A model generated the notes under the pieces. It was not told the DNA's origin. It did no database searches and saw only the letters and a program-made list of their open reading frames with translations. Positions 30,114 to 38,742 of a stretch of DNA of 40,429 bases are shown here, in pieces (the stretch's first letter is position 1; every line of letters begins with the position of its first letter). Position numbers and translations under genes: made by a program. Origin of the DNA: a virus; the IMG/VR virus record IMGVR_UViG_3300010885_047290, positions 1 to 40,429 of that record; one strand, given 5' to 3'.

Positions 30114-30418
30114 TTTCTGGCGACATGCAAAACCAGCATCGGAGAGGGCGGAGAGTCAGTTACTCCGCGCACAACGTAGACCGCTCCGGCAATTGTAATT
30201 TGGTCTTTCGCCTGCGGAAATGCGCCCTCCGGCAGATCCGTTTTCCGAACCTTCACCGAGTAATCCGCTTCAGCCGAAAACCCGCCAGTCGTTAGGTCGA
30301 GATCCACTCGCGGTTCTGTCAGGATCGCGTCGTAGTCATCGCCATCCCATTGGATCTGGACCCCTACGTCAGCCAGGATTTCGGCCATGTCGGCCTCGAT
30401 TTCGGAATACCGGCTCAT
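30110..30418 (-). CDS. Head-tail connector-like protein
   Basis: A 102-residue protein starting MSRYSEIEADMAEILADVGV, with VDLDLTTGGFSAEADYSVKV and ITIAGAVYVVRGVTDSPPSP. This beta-barrel plan matches the gpFII/HK97-connector class that completes the head-tail joint. It lies after the capsid and cement genes and a hairpin, as connectors usually do. Confidence 0.55.
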   Translation of the reverse strand: MSRYSEIEADMAEILADVGVQIQWDGDDYDAILTEPRVDLDLTTGGFSAEADYSVKVRKTDLPEGAFPQAKDQITIAGAVYVVRGVTDSPPSPMLVLHVARK

Positions 30419-30426
30419 ATAGCGAA

Positions 30427-30457
30427 GGGCGGACCAGGGTAGAAGCCTGGCCCGCCC
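30427..30457 (-). terminator. Strong hairpin after the capsid genes
   Basis: Stem GGGCGGACCAGG / CCTGGCCCGCCC with a 7-nt loop and one A-C mismatch. It lies in the 67-bp gap between the cement protein and the connector gene. No T-run follows, so it may be a processing or attenuation hairpin that lowers expression of tail genes relative to the capsid, rather than a full terminator. Confidence 0.6.
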
Positions 30458-30485
30458 AATTATGCGTACTACGGACCAAAACGAA

Positions 30486-30878
30486 TCAAAAAATCAACGC
30501 CAACGTGTAGGAGACAGCCGTATTCGTTCCGCCCGCGTTTTCAACGGCGGCCTTGGCCCGAATATAGCGGCGGGTCACTCCCGGAAGGCGCACAATGGTT
30601 TCGGCTGCCGCGCCACCGGTGGCAGTTCCGGTTACGACCAGCGTTGCGAGCGGAGCGATGGCGGCGAACGAGCTGTTGTCAGCCGAATCCTCGAACGTGA
30701 ACGTGATTTTTTTGGTATCGGCCAGATTAGGCGTCGCCGGAACCGAGAGGCTGACCTCGAAATACGTTTCGTCCTGGGTTGTCGCCGTCAGGTCGATGGA
30801 GGCCGTTGCGTTGTTTGCATTTGCGGCGGGCAGCGCAGAAGATTTGATGAGAAGAGCGTCTTGAAGATTGCGAGTCAT
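30486..30878 (-). CDS. Capsid cement/decoration-like protein
   Basis: A 130-residue protein starting MTRNLQDALLIKSSALPAAN. Beta-rich, with RYIRAKAAVENAGGTNTAVS near the end. The plan resembles Bbp16-type capsid stabilising proteins (LP-GVTRRYIR near the end). It follows the major capsid gene, the usual position. The decoration role is inferred. Confidence 0.55.
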   Translation of the reverse strand: MTRNLQDALLIKSSALPAANANNATASIDLTATTQDETYFEVSLSVPATPNLADTKKITFTFEDSADNSSFAAIAPLATLVVTGTATGGAAAETIVRLPGVTRRYIRAKAAVENAGGTNTAVSYTLALIF

Positions 30879-30890
30879 GGTGGAGAAGAG

Positions 30891-31790
30891 TTAGGATTCG
30901 CTGGAGGTGATCGAGGCGGTTCGGATGATCGGGATGCCTTCCCATTCGGTTGGGAGAGGAGCCGGAAGGCCCGCCGGGTTCGTGGCGGTGCGGCCACTGC
31001 GAAGCTGTTCGCGAGAACGACCGTTCATAAAAATGTGGGTCGGCTCGAATCCGAACTCGGTGAACTTTTCATAGGCACTGTAGAGCAGCGCATCGGTCAG
31101 TTTTTTGGTCGTCGATTCGATGTTTTTAATCCGAACCGCAGCATGGCGGTTGGCCAAACGAAGACCGACCCGGCCAGTCAGCCAGTTGGTCCAGGCCTGG
31201 TAGGGGTTGCCGCTCCCGTCGGTAACCGTTTCCTGCTCCCATTGATCATTGAGACGCAAAGTCTGGTCGTTGCCGAACAGGATCTCAAGCGTTTCGACTC
31301 CAAGGCGAACCATCCAGACGGAGGTTTTGTTACTCGAACCGGTAGCATCGACCTCGTGAGCCGAGTCAGCAGAATATTGAGCAAGCAGGCCCGGGAAACC
31401 CTTGGCGTCGTTCCCAGTGCCATAATAGATCTGGGAGCCAATATAGCGCATCGCAGCCTCAACCGCACCGGTGGCGTGATTGCTCAACCAGCGACCCGGA
31501 TCCTTCGCTCCGGCCAGAACTTGCTTGTCCACCGCGATTTGGTGGTCCAGGATGTGGGTCTGGAAAATTTTCGTGTCGTAGGTCGATTTGCTCCGGGCGA
31601 CGCCTTCGTTGGCATCGCGGAATGCGACACTCGGCAGGCCGGTTCGCACGGTTAGTTCCATCGTCGAGCCGTTGATGGTCGCGGCTGGGAAGATGCTCAT
31701 TTCCGGTGCGGACTTGAGCGAATCTTCGATGATCGGATAGAGGATCCCGGCGTCAGTCCGGGCGAGGTCAAGCAGAGTGGGAAAGGACAT
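30891..31790 (-). CDS. Major capsid protein (HK97-type)
   Basis: A 299-residue protein starting MSFPTLLDLARTDAGILYPI. It contains MELTVRTGLPSVAFRDANEG, ARSKSTYDTKIFQTHILDHQ and the C-terminal FGFEPTHIFMNGRSREQLRS and EWEGIPIIRTASI, typical of HK97-fold capsid proteins. It follows the S49 protease/scaffold gene. There is no N-terminal delta domain in the protein itself, which fits a separate scaffold. The start has no Shine-Dalgarno sequence; the leader is CTGACAAACTACAATG. Confidence 0.85.
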   Translation of the reverse strand: MSFPTLLDLARTDAGILYPIIEDSLKSAPEMSIFPAATINGSTMELTVRTGLPSVAFRDANEGVARSKSTYDTKIFQTHILDHQIAVDKQVLAGAKDPGRWLSNHATGAVEAAMRYIGSQIYYGTGNDAKGFPGLLAQYSADSAHEVDATGSSNKTSVWMVRLGVETLEILFGNDQTLRLNDQWEQETVTDGSGNPYQAWTNWLTGRVGLRLANRHAAVRIKNIESTTKKLTDALLYSAYEKFTEFGFEPTHIFMNGRSREQLRSGRTATNPAGLPAPLPTEWEGIPIIRTASITSSES

Positions 31791-31812
31791 TGTAGTTTGT
31801 CAGGGAAAAGAG

Positions 31813-33024
31813 TTAGCGTTTGGCAAATTGGCGGTTCCAGACTTCGGCGGCGCTCAGAGCCTTCTGAGGCTGGTCGTCTCCGACTGGAGAAACCGTGAGA
31901 GGAGCGGCACCGGAGTCAGCAGCGATCTGGGCGGCGCGGGCTGCGATGCGAGCATCGACTTCCTCGGCCTTGGTCTTGAGCTGCTCATTTTCGATCGCGA
32001 GCTGCTCGGCAAGTTCGGTCAGGGCGGCAACATCTTCGGCCAGTTTGCCGATCCGCTCTTCGTAGGAGGTCCGGGCGGTGTCGAGCGATGCTTGGAAATC
32101 AACAAGGGCCGACTGGCTTGCTTCCAGCTGTTGGAGCCGTTCGATTGCGGCCTGTAGAGTTTCTTCGGTGCTGTCCATCGTGCGGTATTTTCCGACCTTT
32201 GTTTTGTCAACTGCCATAGCCATCGCGGCGCCGGTCATGGCTTTGAGATTGCGCCTGACCGCTTCCTTGTTTTTTTCGACTCGGCTCAAATTTCGAGCGG
32301 ATGCCTGGCGAGCCGAAAACATCTGGCCTTGCATGCTCTCCTCGCTAATTTTCCGACCTTTCGCCAAGACCGCGCTTTTGAAGTCGCCGAAAAGCTCCTC
32401 AACGTCGGCTTGGATCGATGCCCGCTGCTCGTCGGTCAGGGAAACGCCTGGCATTCCGGCGGCCTTGTATTTGCCCGAGGCGAAAACTTCCATTTTGAGG
32501 CCATCTCTTTCCATCGCCCTCGATCGATCCAGAAATGGAACGACAACTCCGATCGATCCGACCCGGGCAGACGGCGATGCGAAAATACCATCGGCCTGGG
32601 ACGCGACCCAATACGCTGCGCTCGCCATCCGGCCACCCGTCCAAGCGTAGATCGGTTTTTTCTTCGAGGCCTCCGCGACAGCCTCCGCCAACTCAGGAAC
32701 TCCGGCGACGGATCCTCCGGGAGAATCAATATCGAGCAGGATCGATTCGATGGAATCGTCAGCAGCCGCCAGCCGAACTGCCTCGAGGACCTGCTCGGTG
32801 TCCGTTGCCTCAGTGAGCCAGCGGGTCAAATCGTTTGGCCTCCTGGCCATGGTTCCATGGATCGCGATCTCGGCGATGCCTTCCCGAACTTCGGTCAGCG
32901 GGATCTGCGAAGTCGGTTGCTCCTTGATGAGACCGCGACCGTAGGCCTCAGCCCGGGACGCGAGATGATCGAGGGCGTCTGGCGCAATGAGCCAGGAATC
33001 ATGAGCAAGCAGCAGGTCGAGCAT
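31813..33024 (-). CDS. S49-family capsid protease with scaffold domain
   Basis: A 403-residue protein. The S49 domain: DIDSPGGS (98-105), catalytic Ser135 in GGRMASAAYW, and Lys187 in ASGKYKAAG (52 residues after the Ser, as in SppA). Residues 265-403 form a helical coiled coil (EETLQAAIERLQQLEASQSA) that acts as internal scaffold, as in lambda C/Nu3. It guides prohead assembly and then cleaves itself. It lies between portal and capsid. Confidence 0.9.
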   Translation of the reverse strand: MLDLLLAHDSWLIAPDALDHLASRAEAYGRGLIKEQPTSQIPLTEVREGIAEIAIHGTMARRPNDLTRWLTEATDTEQVLEAVRLAAADDSIESILLDIDSPGGSVAGVPELAEAVAEASKKKPIYAWTGGRMASAAYWVASQADGIFASPSARVGSIGVVVPFLDRSRAMERDGLKMEVFASGKYKAAGMPGVSLTDEQRASIQADVEELFGDFKSAVLAKGRKISEESMQGQMFSARQASARNLSRVEKNKEAVRRNLKAMTGAAMAMAVDKTKVGKYRTMDSTEETLQAAIERLQQLEASQSALVDFQASLDTARTSYEERIGKLAEDVAALTELAEQLAIENEQLKTKAEEVDARIAARAAQIAADSGAAPLTVSPVGDDQPQKALSAAEVWNRQFAKR

Positions 33025-33039
33025 CGACCCGCAGGCCTG

Positions 33040-34461
33040 TCAACCCGGAATCGGCAATGCAGGCGCGGGCGGCGGAGATGCTGGTTGCCAGAGTAGGCCC
33101 GCCGGAACTCCGAACTCGGCAGCGACGTCAAGAACAAGCCTCATGTCGCGAGCCCTCCGCCGAAGCTCCTCCGAAAAGTCTGCGCCTAGCTCCTCGTAAT
33201 GGTCGGAGAGGGTTTTGAGGCCAACGATAACGTCTTCCCGGTTGGCCTGCGCCTCCCTGCCCGCATCGGCAGTTACCCGCCGAGGTGTCACCGCGCTGAT
33301 GCGCCACCAATCTGCGGTTGCAGGCAATTGGCCGGATTGGATCGCATCGCCGATGACGTAGAACCATACTGGTTTGATTAGGCGATTGATGATTGCGTTT
33401 TGGCGTTGCTGGAAGCGGCGATCCGCCTTGGCGATGACCAGCCTAGTTGATGCGCCTCCGACCTTCGACGGATCGGCAGCGAATTCATAGGGAAGAACCC
33501 CCAGAGCAGTGTCGCGGCGAAGGTGTTCAAGGAACCCGGTGAAGGTCGGCGAGGGCCTGGATGGCTGGAAGGATTCGAGACTTTCGTGCGGCTTCAACGC
33601 CACAACCTTTCCGCCTGTGATCTGTTGCAGGCTGGCTGGATTTGAACTTGAAATCTGCTCGGATGAATCGACGAACGCAAAATCAGTTCCCTCATCAAGA
33701 GCCGTATCGGCTTTCAAGATCCTGGTTATGTCGCAATTGTCTTTAACCGCGTGTTTCTCTAACGCCAGCAACTCCATCTCATCAACGACATGGTTGATCG
33801 AATGCTGGATCACCGGAGCGCACCGAATCGCTGATGCGGCCTCGGGCTCGTAAATGTGACAGAGCGAATTTGCCGGAACGTCCCGGTAACCAACATCCTC
33901 CACGACCCGGTAGGCAGCCGGAGCGCCGAACCGATCCATGATGATTCCGTCGATTGCATCAGTTCCGTATTCCTCGCCTCCAACCCGGTGCGTCTCGACC
34001 AGCTGAAGCGATGGAAGTCCGTATCGGTCGCGAGTTTTGAGCACGAAAATTTCGCCATCGACGTCGATCGCCCGACAAACAAGGTGCTGCACTTCCTCCC
34101 AGGAAAATCGCCCGGTCACTTCGCACCTAGAGGACCAATCCCGAAAATAGCGTTCGGCCCGAGTATTCCAGTCGGCATCTGTCGACTGAGCCTGGGCCCG
34201 GATGCCGTCGCCGATTGAGTACGTCGCCATGTTCGCGACCAGCTCGCGGACGAACCCAGAGTTGCGAGCCAGATACCTTGCCCGCCTAACCAACTCCTTG
34301 CGCGTTGAGGGCGTCAGGTCCCGCCTGGCATCTCGAATCGGAGCGCCCGGAATTGACCCTCGGCGGATTGACTGCTGGGCGTTGTCATAGCTCGATGTCC
34401 ATCCGCGAAAATCGAGGCCGGGGAACAGGGATTGAATCGCGTTGAGGATCGGGTTCGCCAC
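33040..34461 (-). CDS. Portal protein (lambda-type)
   Basis: A 473-residue protein. ARYLARNSGFVRELVANMAT, then WEEVQHLVCRAIDVDGEIFV and VPANSLCHIYEPEAASAIRC match lambda-family portals. It forms the DNA-entry ring at the capsid vertex and binds terminase. Pro-rich C-terminus (PASPPPAPALPIPG). Its start shares one base with the preceding gpW-like stop. Confidence 0.92.
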   Translation of the reverse strand: MANPILNAIQSLFPGLDFRGWTSSYDNAQQSIRRGSIPGAPIRDARRDLTPSTRKELVRRARYLARNSGFVRELVANMATYSIGDGIRAQAQSTDADWNTRAERYFRDWSSRCEVTGRFSWEEVQHLVCRAIDVDGEIFVLKTRDRYGLPSLQLVETHRVGGEEYGTDAIDGIIMDRFGAPAAYRVVEDVGYRDVPANSLCHIYEPEAASAIRCAPVIQHSINHVVDEMELLALEKHAVKDNCDITRILKADTALDEGTDFAFVDSSEQISSSNPASLQQITGGKVVALKPHESLESFQPSRPSPTFTGFLEHLRRDTALGVLPYEFAADPSKVGGASTRLVIAKADRRFQQRQNAIINRLIKPVWFYVIGDAIQSGQLPATADWWRISAVTPRRVTADAGREAQANREDVIVGLKTLSDHYEELGADFSEELRRRARDMRLVLDVAAEFGVPAGLLWQPASPPPAPALPIPG

Positions 34462-34718
34462 TATTTTTCGATTGAGATGATCCGTGTCACACCAACCCGC
34501 CGCTTTTTCGCGTAGGTCTCAGGGTCCAATATAGGGAGAGCGTAGGCGCATTCGGCTAGGACATCGACAACCGGCATCGCGAACTGCTTCGAGGCCGAGG
34601 AGCCGCCTTCGCCCCAGGACATCAGGGTTTTTCCCTCGGTCAGCATTTCCTTGGCTTTCGCCAGAATAGCTTCGACTTCCTCGGCGGTGAATCCGACAAC
34701 GAACAACCCCTTAGCCAT
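34461..34718 (-). CDS. gpW-like head-tail joining protein
   Basis: An 85-residue protein starting MAKGLFVVGFTAEEVEAILA. KAKEMLTEGKTLMSWGEGGS and SKQFAMPVVDVLAECAYAL follow the gpW plan (helix, short beta turn with G-x-x-(S/T), helix). gpW closes the portal before tail attachment. Position between terminase and portal supports this, but the match is by plan, not close identity. Confidence 0.55.
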   Translation of the reverse strand: MAKGLFVVGFTAEEVEAILAKAKEMLTEGKTLMSWGEGGSSASKQFAMPVVDVLAECAYALPILDPETYAKKRRVGVTRIISIEK

Positions 34719-34923
34719 GATTTTTCCTCCTCGTCGGCTTTTTTTTTCCTTCCTTGATCTCTTGAATTCGCAGGTAAATACCTAGTCCTAAAAAAACGCA
34801 GGTCAGCAATCCCACGAAGACTTTAAGCAGGTTGTCGGCTTCCGACGCCGCGAGGGCAAACATGCTCCCAGCTGACAATGCCAGCCCGTCGCTCATCGAT
34901 TTGTGAAGGTCCAGAGACATCAT
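34711..34923 (-). CDS. Small membrane protein, holin or spanin candidate
   Basis: About 70 residues. One membrane helix (NLLKVFVGLLTCVFLGLGIY, about 31-50), then a basic Lys/Arg-rich tail (KKKPTRRKNHG). This is the class II or III holin plan. It follows another membrane-prone gene by ATGA. The endolysin is 17 kb away in the same direction, so the lysis genes are split. Confidence 0.5.
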   Translation of the reverse strand: MMSLDLHKSMSDGLALSAGSMFALAASEADNLLKVFVGLLTCVFLGLGIYLRIQEIKEGKKKPTRRKNHG

Positions 34924-35354
34924 CGGCCCGGGATCCTGAAACGACCATAGAGAGCGGTGACTAGTCCGACAAATTCGAGGACCGTCGGCCAGTTGATTTG
35001 AACGAAATCGACCAATGCCTGAATATCTGCGAGCGGAAGCGGAATGCCGGTTGTTTGGGCGAATGCCCCCAACGCAGTCATGATCAGGCCGATGTAAGTC
35101 ATTTTACCCTGAAGGAATTGTTGTCCGAGTTTTTCGGCGGTTTTTGCGATGAGGGCCTCCTTGATTTTCGCAATCAGATTGCCTTTCGGCGGCTCGACCG
35201 GCGCAGGCTTGAGTGCAGGTTCAGGGGCAGGAGCAGGCCTTGGAGCAGGAGCCGGGGCAGTTGACGAAGCGGGCGCAGGCTTCGGCGCAGATGCAGGCGC
35301 CGATTTGGCGTTTTGTTGTGGTTGGCGTTTTCGAGGAGCGGGACGGTCGGCCAT
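34920..35354 (-). CDS. Pro/Ala-rich membrane-associated protein, holin candidate
   Basis: A 144-residue protein. Residues 1-58 are a Pro/Ala-rich disordered linker. Residues about 85-140 carry two hydrophobic helices (KMTYIGLIMTALGAFAQTTG and WPTVLEFVGLVTALYGRF). It may be a holin with an N-terminal extension; the evidence is hydropathy and the neighbouring small membrane protein. TTGACA lies 12 nt before ATG. Confidence 0.5.
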   Translation of the reverse strand: MADRPAPRKRQPQQNAKSAPASAPKPAPASSTAPAPAPRPAPAPEPALKPAPVEPPKGNLIAKIKEALIAKTAEKLGQQFLQGKMTYIGLIMTALGAFAQTTGIPLPLADIQALVDFVQINWPTVLEFVGLVTALYGRFRIPGR

Positions 35355-35372
35355 GGCAGTTTTTTTGTTTTG

Positions 35373-35627
35373 TCAACGGATCTCAATTTCGGAAATGCGA
35401 AGGGTCCTGCCCTCGGCTTTTGCTTTCTTCATTTTTACCCGAATCAAAAGATCTCGATATTCGATGTAAGCCCTAACGGCTTTCCCCTCGCCGTTGCGAA
35501 ATATAGGCATTGCCAAAATACCGTCTTGGGGACGAGGGAGGAGCTTTTCGCCCATCCGGATCAGCTCCTCCGTGGCTTCCGGCAGGAAGACCTGAAGGTC
35601 GGCCAGTTTCTGTTTCTCGATCTTCAT
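35373..35627 (-). CDS. Hypothetical protein, 84 residues
   Basis: Starts MKIEKQKLADLQVFLPEATE and ends RTLRISEIEIR. Charged, helical, coupled by ATGA to the metallopeptidase gene. No family was recognised. It lies between terminase and portal, so it may be a minor head protein or chaperone. Confidence 0.55.
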   Translation of the reverse strand: MKIEKQKLADLQVFLPEATEELIRMGEKLLPRPQDGILAMPIFRNGEGKAVRAYIEYRDLLIRVKMKKAKAEGRTLRISEIEIR

Positions 35628-36274
35628 AGGTTGTGTTTTTCCACGATACGCATAACTTTTTTTGTGTACCTATCAGGAGCACCAGATGCGTGCTTCGCCA
35701 TCGCCTCCGCGAAGAATTCGCCAACGTCCTGACGAGCCAACGAACCCCACCCTTGCCTGCGCTCGCGCTTGAACTGCCGAAAGATTTTTGTCATCTCCGG
35801 CCTGGCCCCGCGAGCTTTCCGCGAGGAATTAAATTCCTGCCAACGAGCGTGGGCCAATTCATGAACGATCGCATGCCGAACCGGCCTAGGCGTTTTGCTC
35901 AATATACCATCATCCATCAGCTCTTTGATGATTCGAGTCGTTTCTTTGTTGTTTCTCCAGACGGCTTTGTTCAGGAAAATACCGCGAATATTGAGGCTTC
36001 GTTTGCCGCCCTGGAACTGCAAAGCGAGGGTATTTTGCATCGGGCCAGGAGCGAGGGCGACTGTAAAGTCGGCGATTTTAATTTGCCGCTCAGGGAGCGA
36101 GCCGAAAATTGAAACATAACGACTGATGGCAGATTGAACCTCTTTTCTTAGGGACGGGTCAGGAATCGCGTCGATAGACTCCGATCCGTAAAGGATGACG
36201 TCCTTTTTCGTCGACCGTTCGGGTCGAACGCCTCCCGCCCCAAAGCCTTTTTTCCTCTGTCCGCCTTTTGCCAT
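35624..36274 (-). CDS. Head-module zinc metallopeptidase-like protein
   Basis: A 216-residue protein. HAIVHELAHARW gives HExxH at 138-142. A downstream glutamate (E186 or E190 in VGEFFAEAMAKH) could be the third zinc ligand, as in gluzincins. The N-terminus is basic. Such zincins occur in phage head operons and may be injected or act in head maturation. There is no signal peptide. Substrate is unknown; the protein follows the large terminase gene. Confidence 0.7.
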   Translation of the reverse strand: MAKGGQRKKGFGAGGVRPERSTKKDVILYGSESIDAIPDPSLRKEVQSAISRYVSIFGSLPERQIKIADFTVALAPGPMQNTLALQFQGGKRSLNIRGIFLNKAVWRNNKETTRIIKELMDDGILSKTPRPVRHAIVHELAHARWQEFNSSRKARGARPEMTKIFRQFKRERRQGWGSLARQDVGEFFAEAMAKHASGAPDRYTKKVMRIVEKHNL

Positions 36275-36314
36275 CTATGCCAAGTTTAGCAATGTAAGGG
36301 TTTTCCAATAAACT

Positions 36315-38093
36315 CTATTCTTCTCCCGTTTCGCGATCGCCGCCAAGCAATTTTAGCATTAGTGCTGCCGTCACCTGCATTGCCTCGCAGTCGAAATAAT
36401 GGTTCGCTCTTTTTCCGATTCTCTCCCAAATGTATTTGTCCGCTTTTTTGACTCGGCGCTCGCTCTCCAATTGCTGGAGGTAGTCCGGCGATGCGTCGCC
36501 CGCAACTTCCCAAGTCGGCCCGCCGGATCCAGATCGAAGCCTAGCCAACACGTCTTTGACGTTCAGGTTAGACCAATAGAAGACCGAACAAGCGACAGTC
36601 GGAGTTAACGCCACCTTCCGTTTCGGGCTGTAAAATCGCCAGACCTTGCGACCGTTCGGCAGACGATGTTGATAGGTCGCTCGGGCGTCGCCCATCAGCG
36701 CGGTCCATCGTCTGGCGGCGCACCCTCGGTAAACGTCGTAGGTTGCGTAGCCCGCATCAACGAAAACAAGCGAGGGATGAACCTCCAGCCGTTGGGCCAA
36801 GCTGGAAACATCATCGAAACTGATGAGTTTTTCATGCCAGAGGAGGCGCGAGGACCCGTCGGCGGCCCAACTTCTAGCGACGACGAAAACGTGATCCATT
36901 TGGCAGTCTACGGTGATGATGCGCAATTTCGCGCTGGCCATCGATTGTTCATAGGGTGCAGGCAAGACGTGGCCGGATTTGTCCAAAGACGCCTCTTTTT
37001 CCCAGTCTTCGCCGAGCTGGTAGTCAGAGGGCGTTAGATCTACCGAGTAATCCTCATACGCCTCGGCCCACGGTTGTCCTAACCTTTTCTGGTAGAAAAT
37101 TTTGAGAGGCTCGATATCACCCAGTTTTGCGCTCTGCTTGGCTCGCAGGTAAAGCTCCGCCAGCCTTCCCCAACTCATGGCGCACAAGGCGTTCCAATGG
37201 AAGCCTACGTTTTCGGGCGAGGCGGTCGGGTTTTGACGGACGTAACAACCCGCCTGGTTGAGCCGTTTTCTGGTTCGGTCATCATCCAGGAACTCGGCCT
37301 GGCAGGTCGCGCAAAGCATAACCGTCGAGGCTCTCACTGCTGCATAATCCCAGCCTTGTTCGGTTCTGGCGTCTGCCGACCATTTGATTTGTTCCCACTG
37401 GTATGGCTGACGGGATTCGCATTCCGGGCAGGCGAACGTCCATTCCCGCTGGTCGGTCATTTGATGCCGTTTGGTCATGTCGTCGTCGGCGTGACCTCCC
37501 TGGCTCATGAACAGGCATTTGCCTAACCATCCGAATGCCGTAACCCGGGCCTCGGCCTCGGCCATATGGCCAGTCGGCCACCTCCAACATTCGTCGCCGA
37601 TCAGCCATCGAATCGATCTCCGCTGAAGGTTAGTTTTATTGTGCGCTCCCAGCACCCACAACGTCATTCCGTTGGTAAATTGCTTGATCGCGGTTTTGTT
37701 CAGATGCCGATTCGGCGGGAAAAGCGAGGTCACCGCCTGACATTCCCCGAATAGGAGCCCCATCCGGCTCTCCGCCTGGTCGCGTGCATCCTCATCCGTC
37801 TGATCCAGCCAGAGCGTGGGACCGGGAAGGTTCGCGATGATGTAGCAGAGCCCGACCTCGGCGACGGTTGTTTTGCTGGACTGGACCGACGCTAACAATG
37901 TTATGACCCTAACCGTTGGATCGACGAGAGCTTCGAGTGGATCTTTGAGCCAAGGCGAATTGTCCGAGCGGAATCGTCCCGGAATCGGCGAATACGGGAT
38001 CCCGCGAATGTTGTCCTCCGCCCATGCCCACGGTGGCCTTCGGTCGGGCGGACGCCAGGCCTCACGCCAGATCTGTTGAAGCCTCGGGTTCAT
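36315..38093 (-). CDS. terL: Terminase large subunit (GpA/lambda-type)
   Basis: A 592-residue protein. The ATPase part has Walker A LASVQSSKTT (66-75) and Walker B IRWLIGDE (161-168). A CPEC/CATC zinc pair follows. The nuclease part has RIITVDCQMDHVFVVARSW and LVFVDAGYATYDVY, with metal-binding Asp residues. It pumps DNA into the prohead and cuts cos. Overlaps terS by 32 bp. GpA types pair with cos packaging. Confidence 0.93.
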   Translation of the reverse strand: MNPRLQQIWREAWRPPDRRPPWAWAEDNIRGIPYSPIPGRFRSDNSPWLKDPLEALVDPTVRVITLLASVQSSKTTVAEVGLCYIIANLPGPTLWLDQTDEDARDQAESRMGLLFGECQAVTSLFPPNRHLNKTAIKQFTNGMTLWVLGAHNKTNLQRRSIRWLIGDECWRWPTGHMAEAEARVTAFGWLGKCLFMSQGGHADDDMTKRHQMTDQREWTFACPECESRQPYQWEQIKWSADARTEQGWDYAAVRASTVMLCATCQAEFLDDDRTRKRLNQAGCYVRQNPTASPENVGFHWNALCAMSWGRLAELYLRAKQSAKLGDIEPLKIFYQKRLGQPWAEAYEDYSVDLTPSDYQLGEDWEKEASLDKSGHVLPAPYEQSMASAKLRIITVDCQMDHVFVVARSWAADGSSRLLWHEKLISFDDVSSLAQRLEVHPSLVFVDAGYATYDVYRGCAARRWTALMGDARATYQHRLPNGRKVWRFYSPKRKVALTPTVACSVFYWSNLNVKDVLARLRSGSGGPTWEVAGDASPDYLQQLESERRVKKADKYIWERIGKRANHYFDCEAMQVTAALMLKLLGGDRETGEE

Positions 38094-38742
38094 GGAGAAT
38101 AGTTAGGACCTCATCAATCGCCTTCCGGGCCTCGGCCTGGATCTCGGCGGCTTGCATGCCCGCCAGAATCGGCGGAAGCTCGGACTCAAATTTGTTTCGC
38201 AAAAGATTTACGGCCCTTCCGGCCCGGGTTGTCCATTCTCGCGCCACTTCGTCGATCTGGACGTATTCGCCGCGGCGAATGGCTACCTTCAGCTCCCGTT
38301 CCTCGACCTCGGCCAGAAGCTTCCGCGCCTTCAGCTCCTCGGAGTCCTGCGGCTGTGATTGCTGCGCCTGGTCCTTGTTGGCCATGAATTCCTGCCATTC
38401 GGAGATAAGCAGCCTCCCATCCGGTCGAGGCGCCGGGCATCCTATGAGTTTCCGCCATGCCTGCAGCGTTCTCCGATGCACGCCCAGCACGGCGGCCAGC
38501 TCAACGTAATTTTTGGCGAACCCGACCGGCACTGGATCAGCGGGAGCGGTCGGCTCATCAGCCTCATCATCAGCCAGTTGGCGCAACATCTCTCGCTCGG
38601 CCTTGGTCAGGCGCCTTCCATCCGCCACCCGACGCTGCAGCTCGTCGAGGTCCTGCTCTAGGACCGCTCTCGCCAACTCTGGTGTTCGTTTTTTCACTGG
38701 TCTGGTGGTGGGATCTTCGTTGCGCAACGAAGATCCCACCAT
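38062..38742 (-). CDS. terS: Terminase small subunit
   Basis: A 226-residue protein. HTH at about 77-97 (YVELAAVLGVHRRTLQAWRK) and the helical region KARKLLAEVEERELKVAIRR match Nu1-type small subunits, which bind cos DNA and recruit TerL. The start is ATG 38742; a TTG directly before it (38745) is also possible. A GTG at about 38694 (VKKRTPELAR) would exclude the palindrome at 38706-38741 from the coding region, and this shorter start is equally plausible. Confidence 0.85.
   Translation of the reverse strand: MVGSSLRNEDPTTRPVKKRTPELARAVLEQDLDELQRRVADGRRLTKAEREMLRQLADDEADEPTAPADPVPVGFAKNYVELAAVLGVHRRTLQAWRKLIGCPAPRPDGRLLISEWQEFMANKDQAQQSQPQDSEELKARKLLAEVEERELKVAIRRGEYVQIDEVAREWTTRAGRAVNLLRNKFESELPPILAGMQAAEIQAEARKAIDEVLTILHEPEASTDLA
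38706..38741. other. Perfect 36-bp palindrome at the terS start
   Basis: The left half is TGGTGGGATCTTCGTTGC, and the right half is its exact reverse complement, with no loop. It covers the first codons of the annotated terS or its leader. It has no T-run on the minus strand. Candidates are a terminase-binding (cos/pac) site or an operator. A perfect 18-bp half-site is far beyond chance. Confidence 0.8.
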
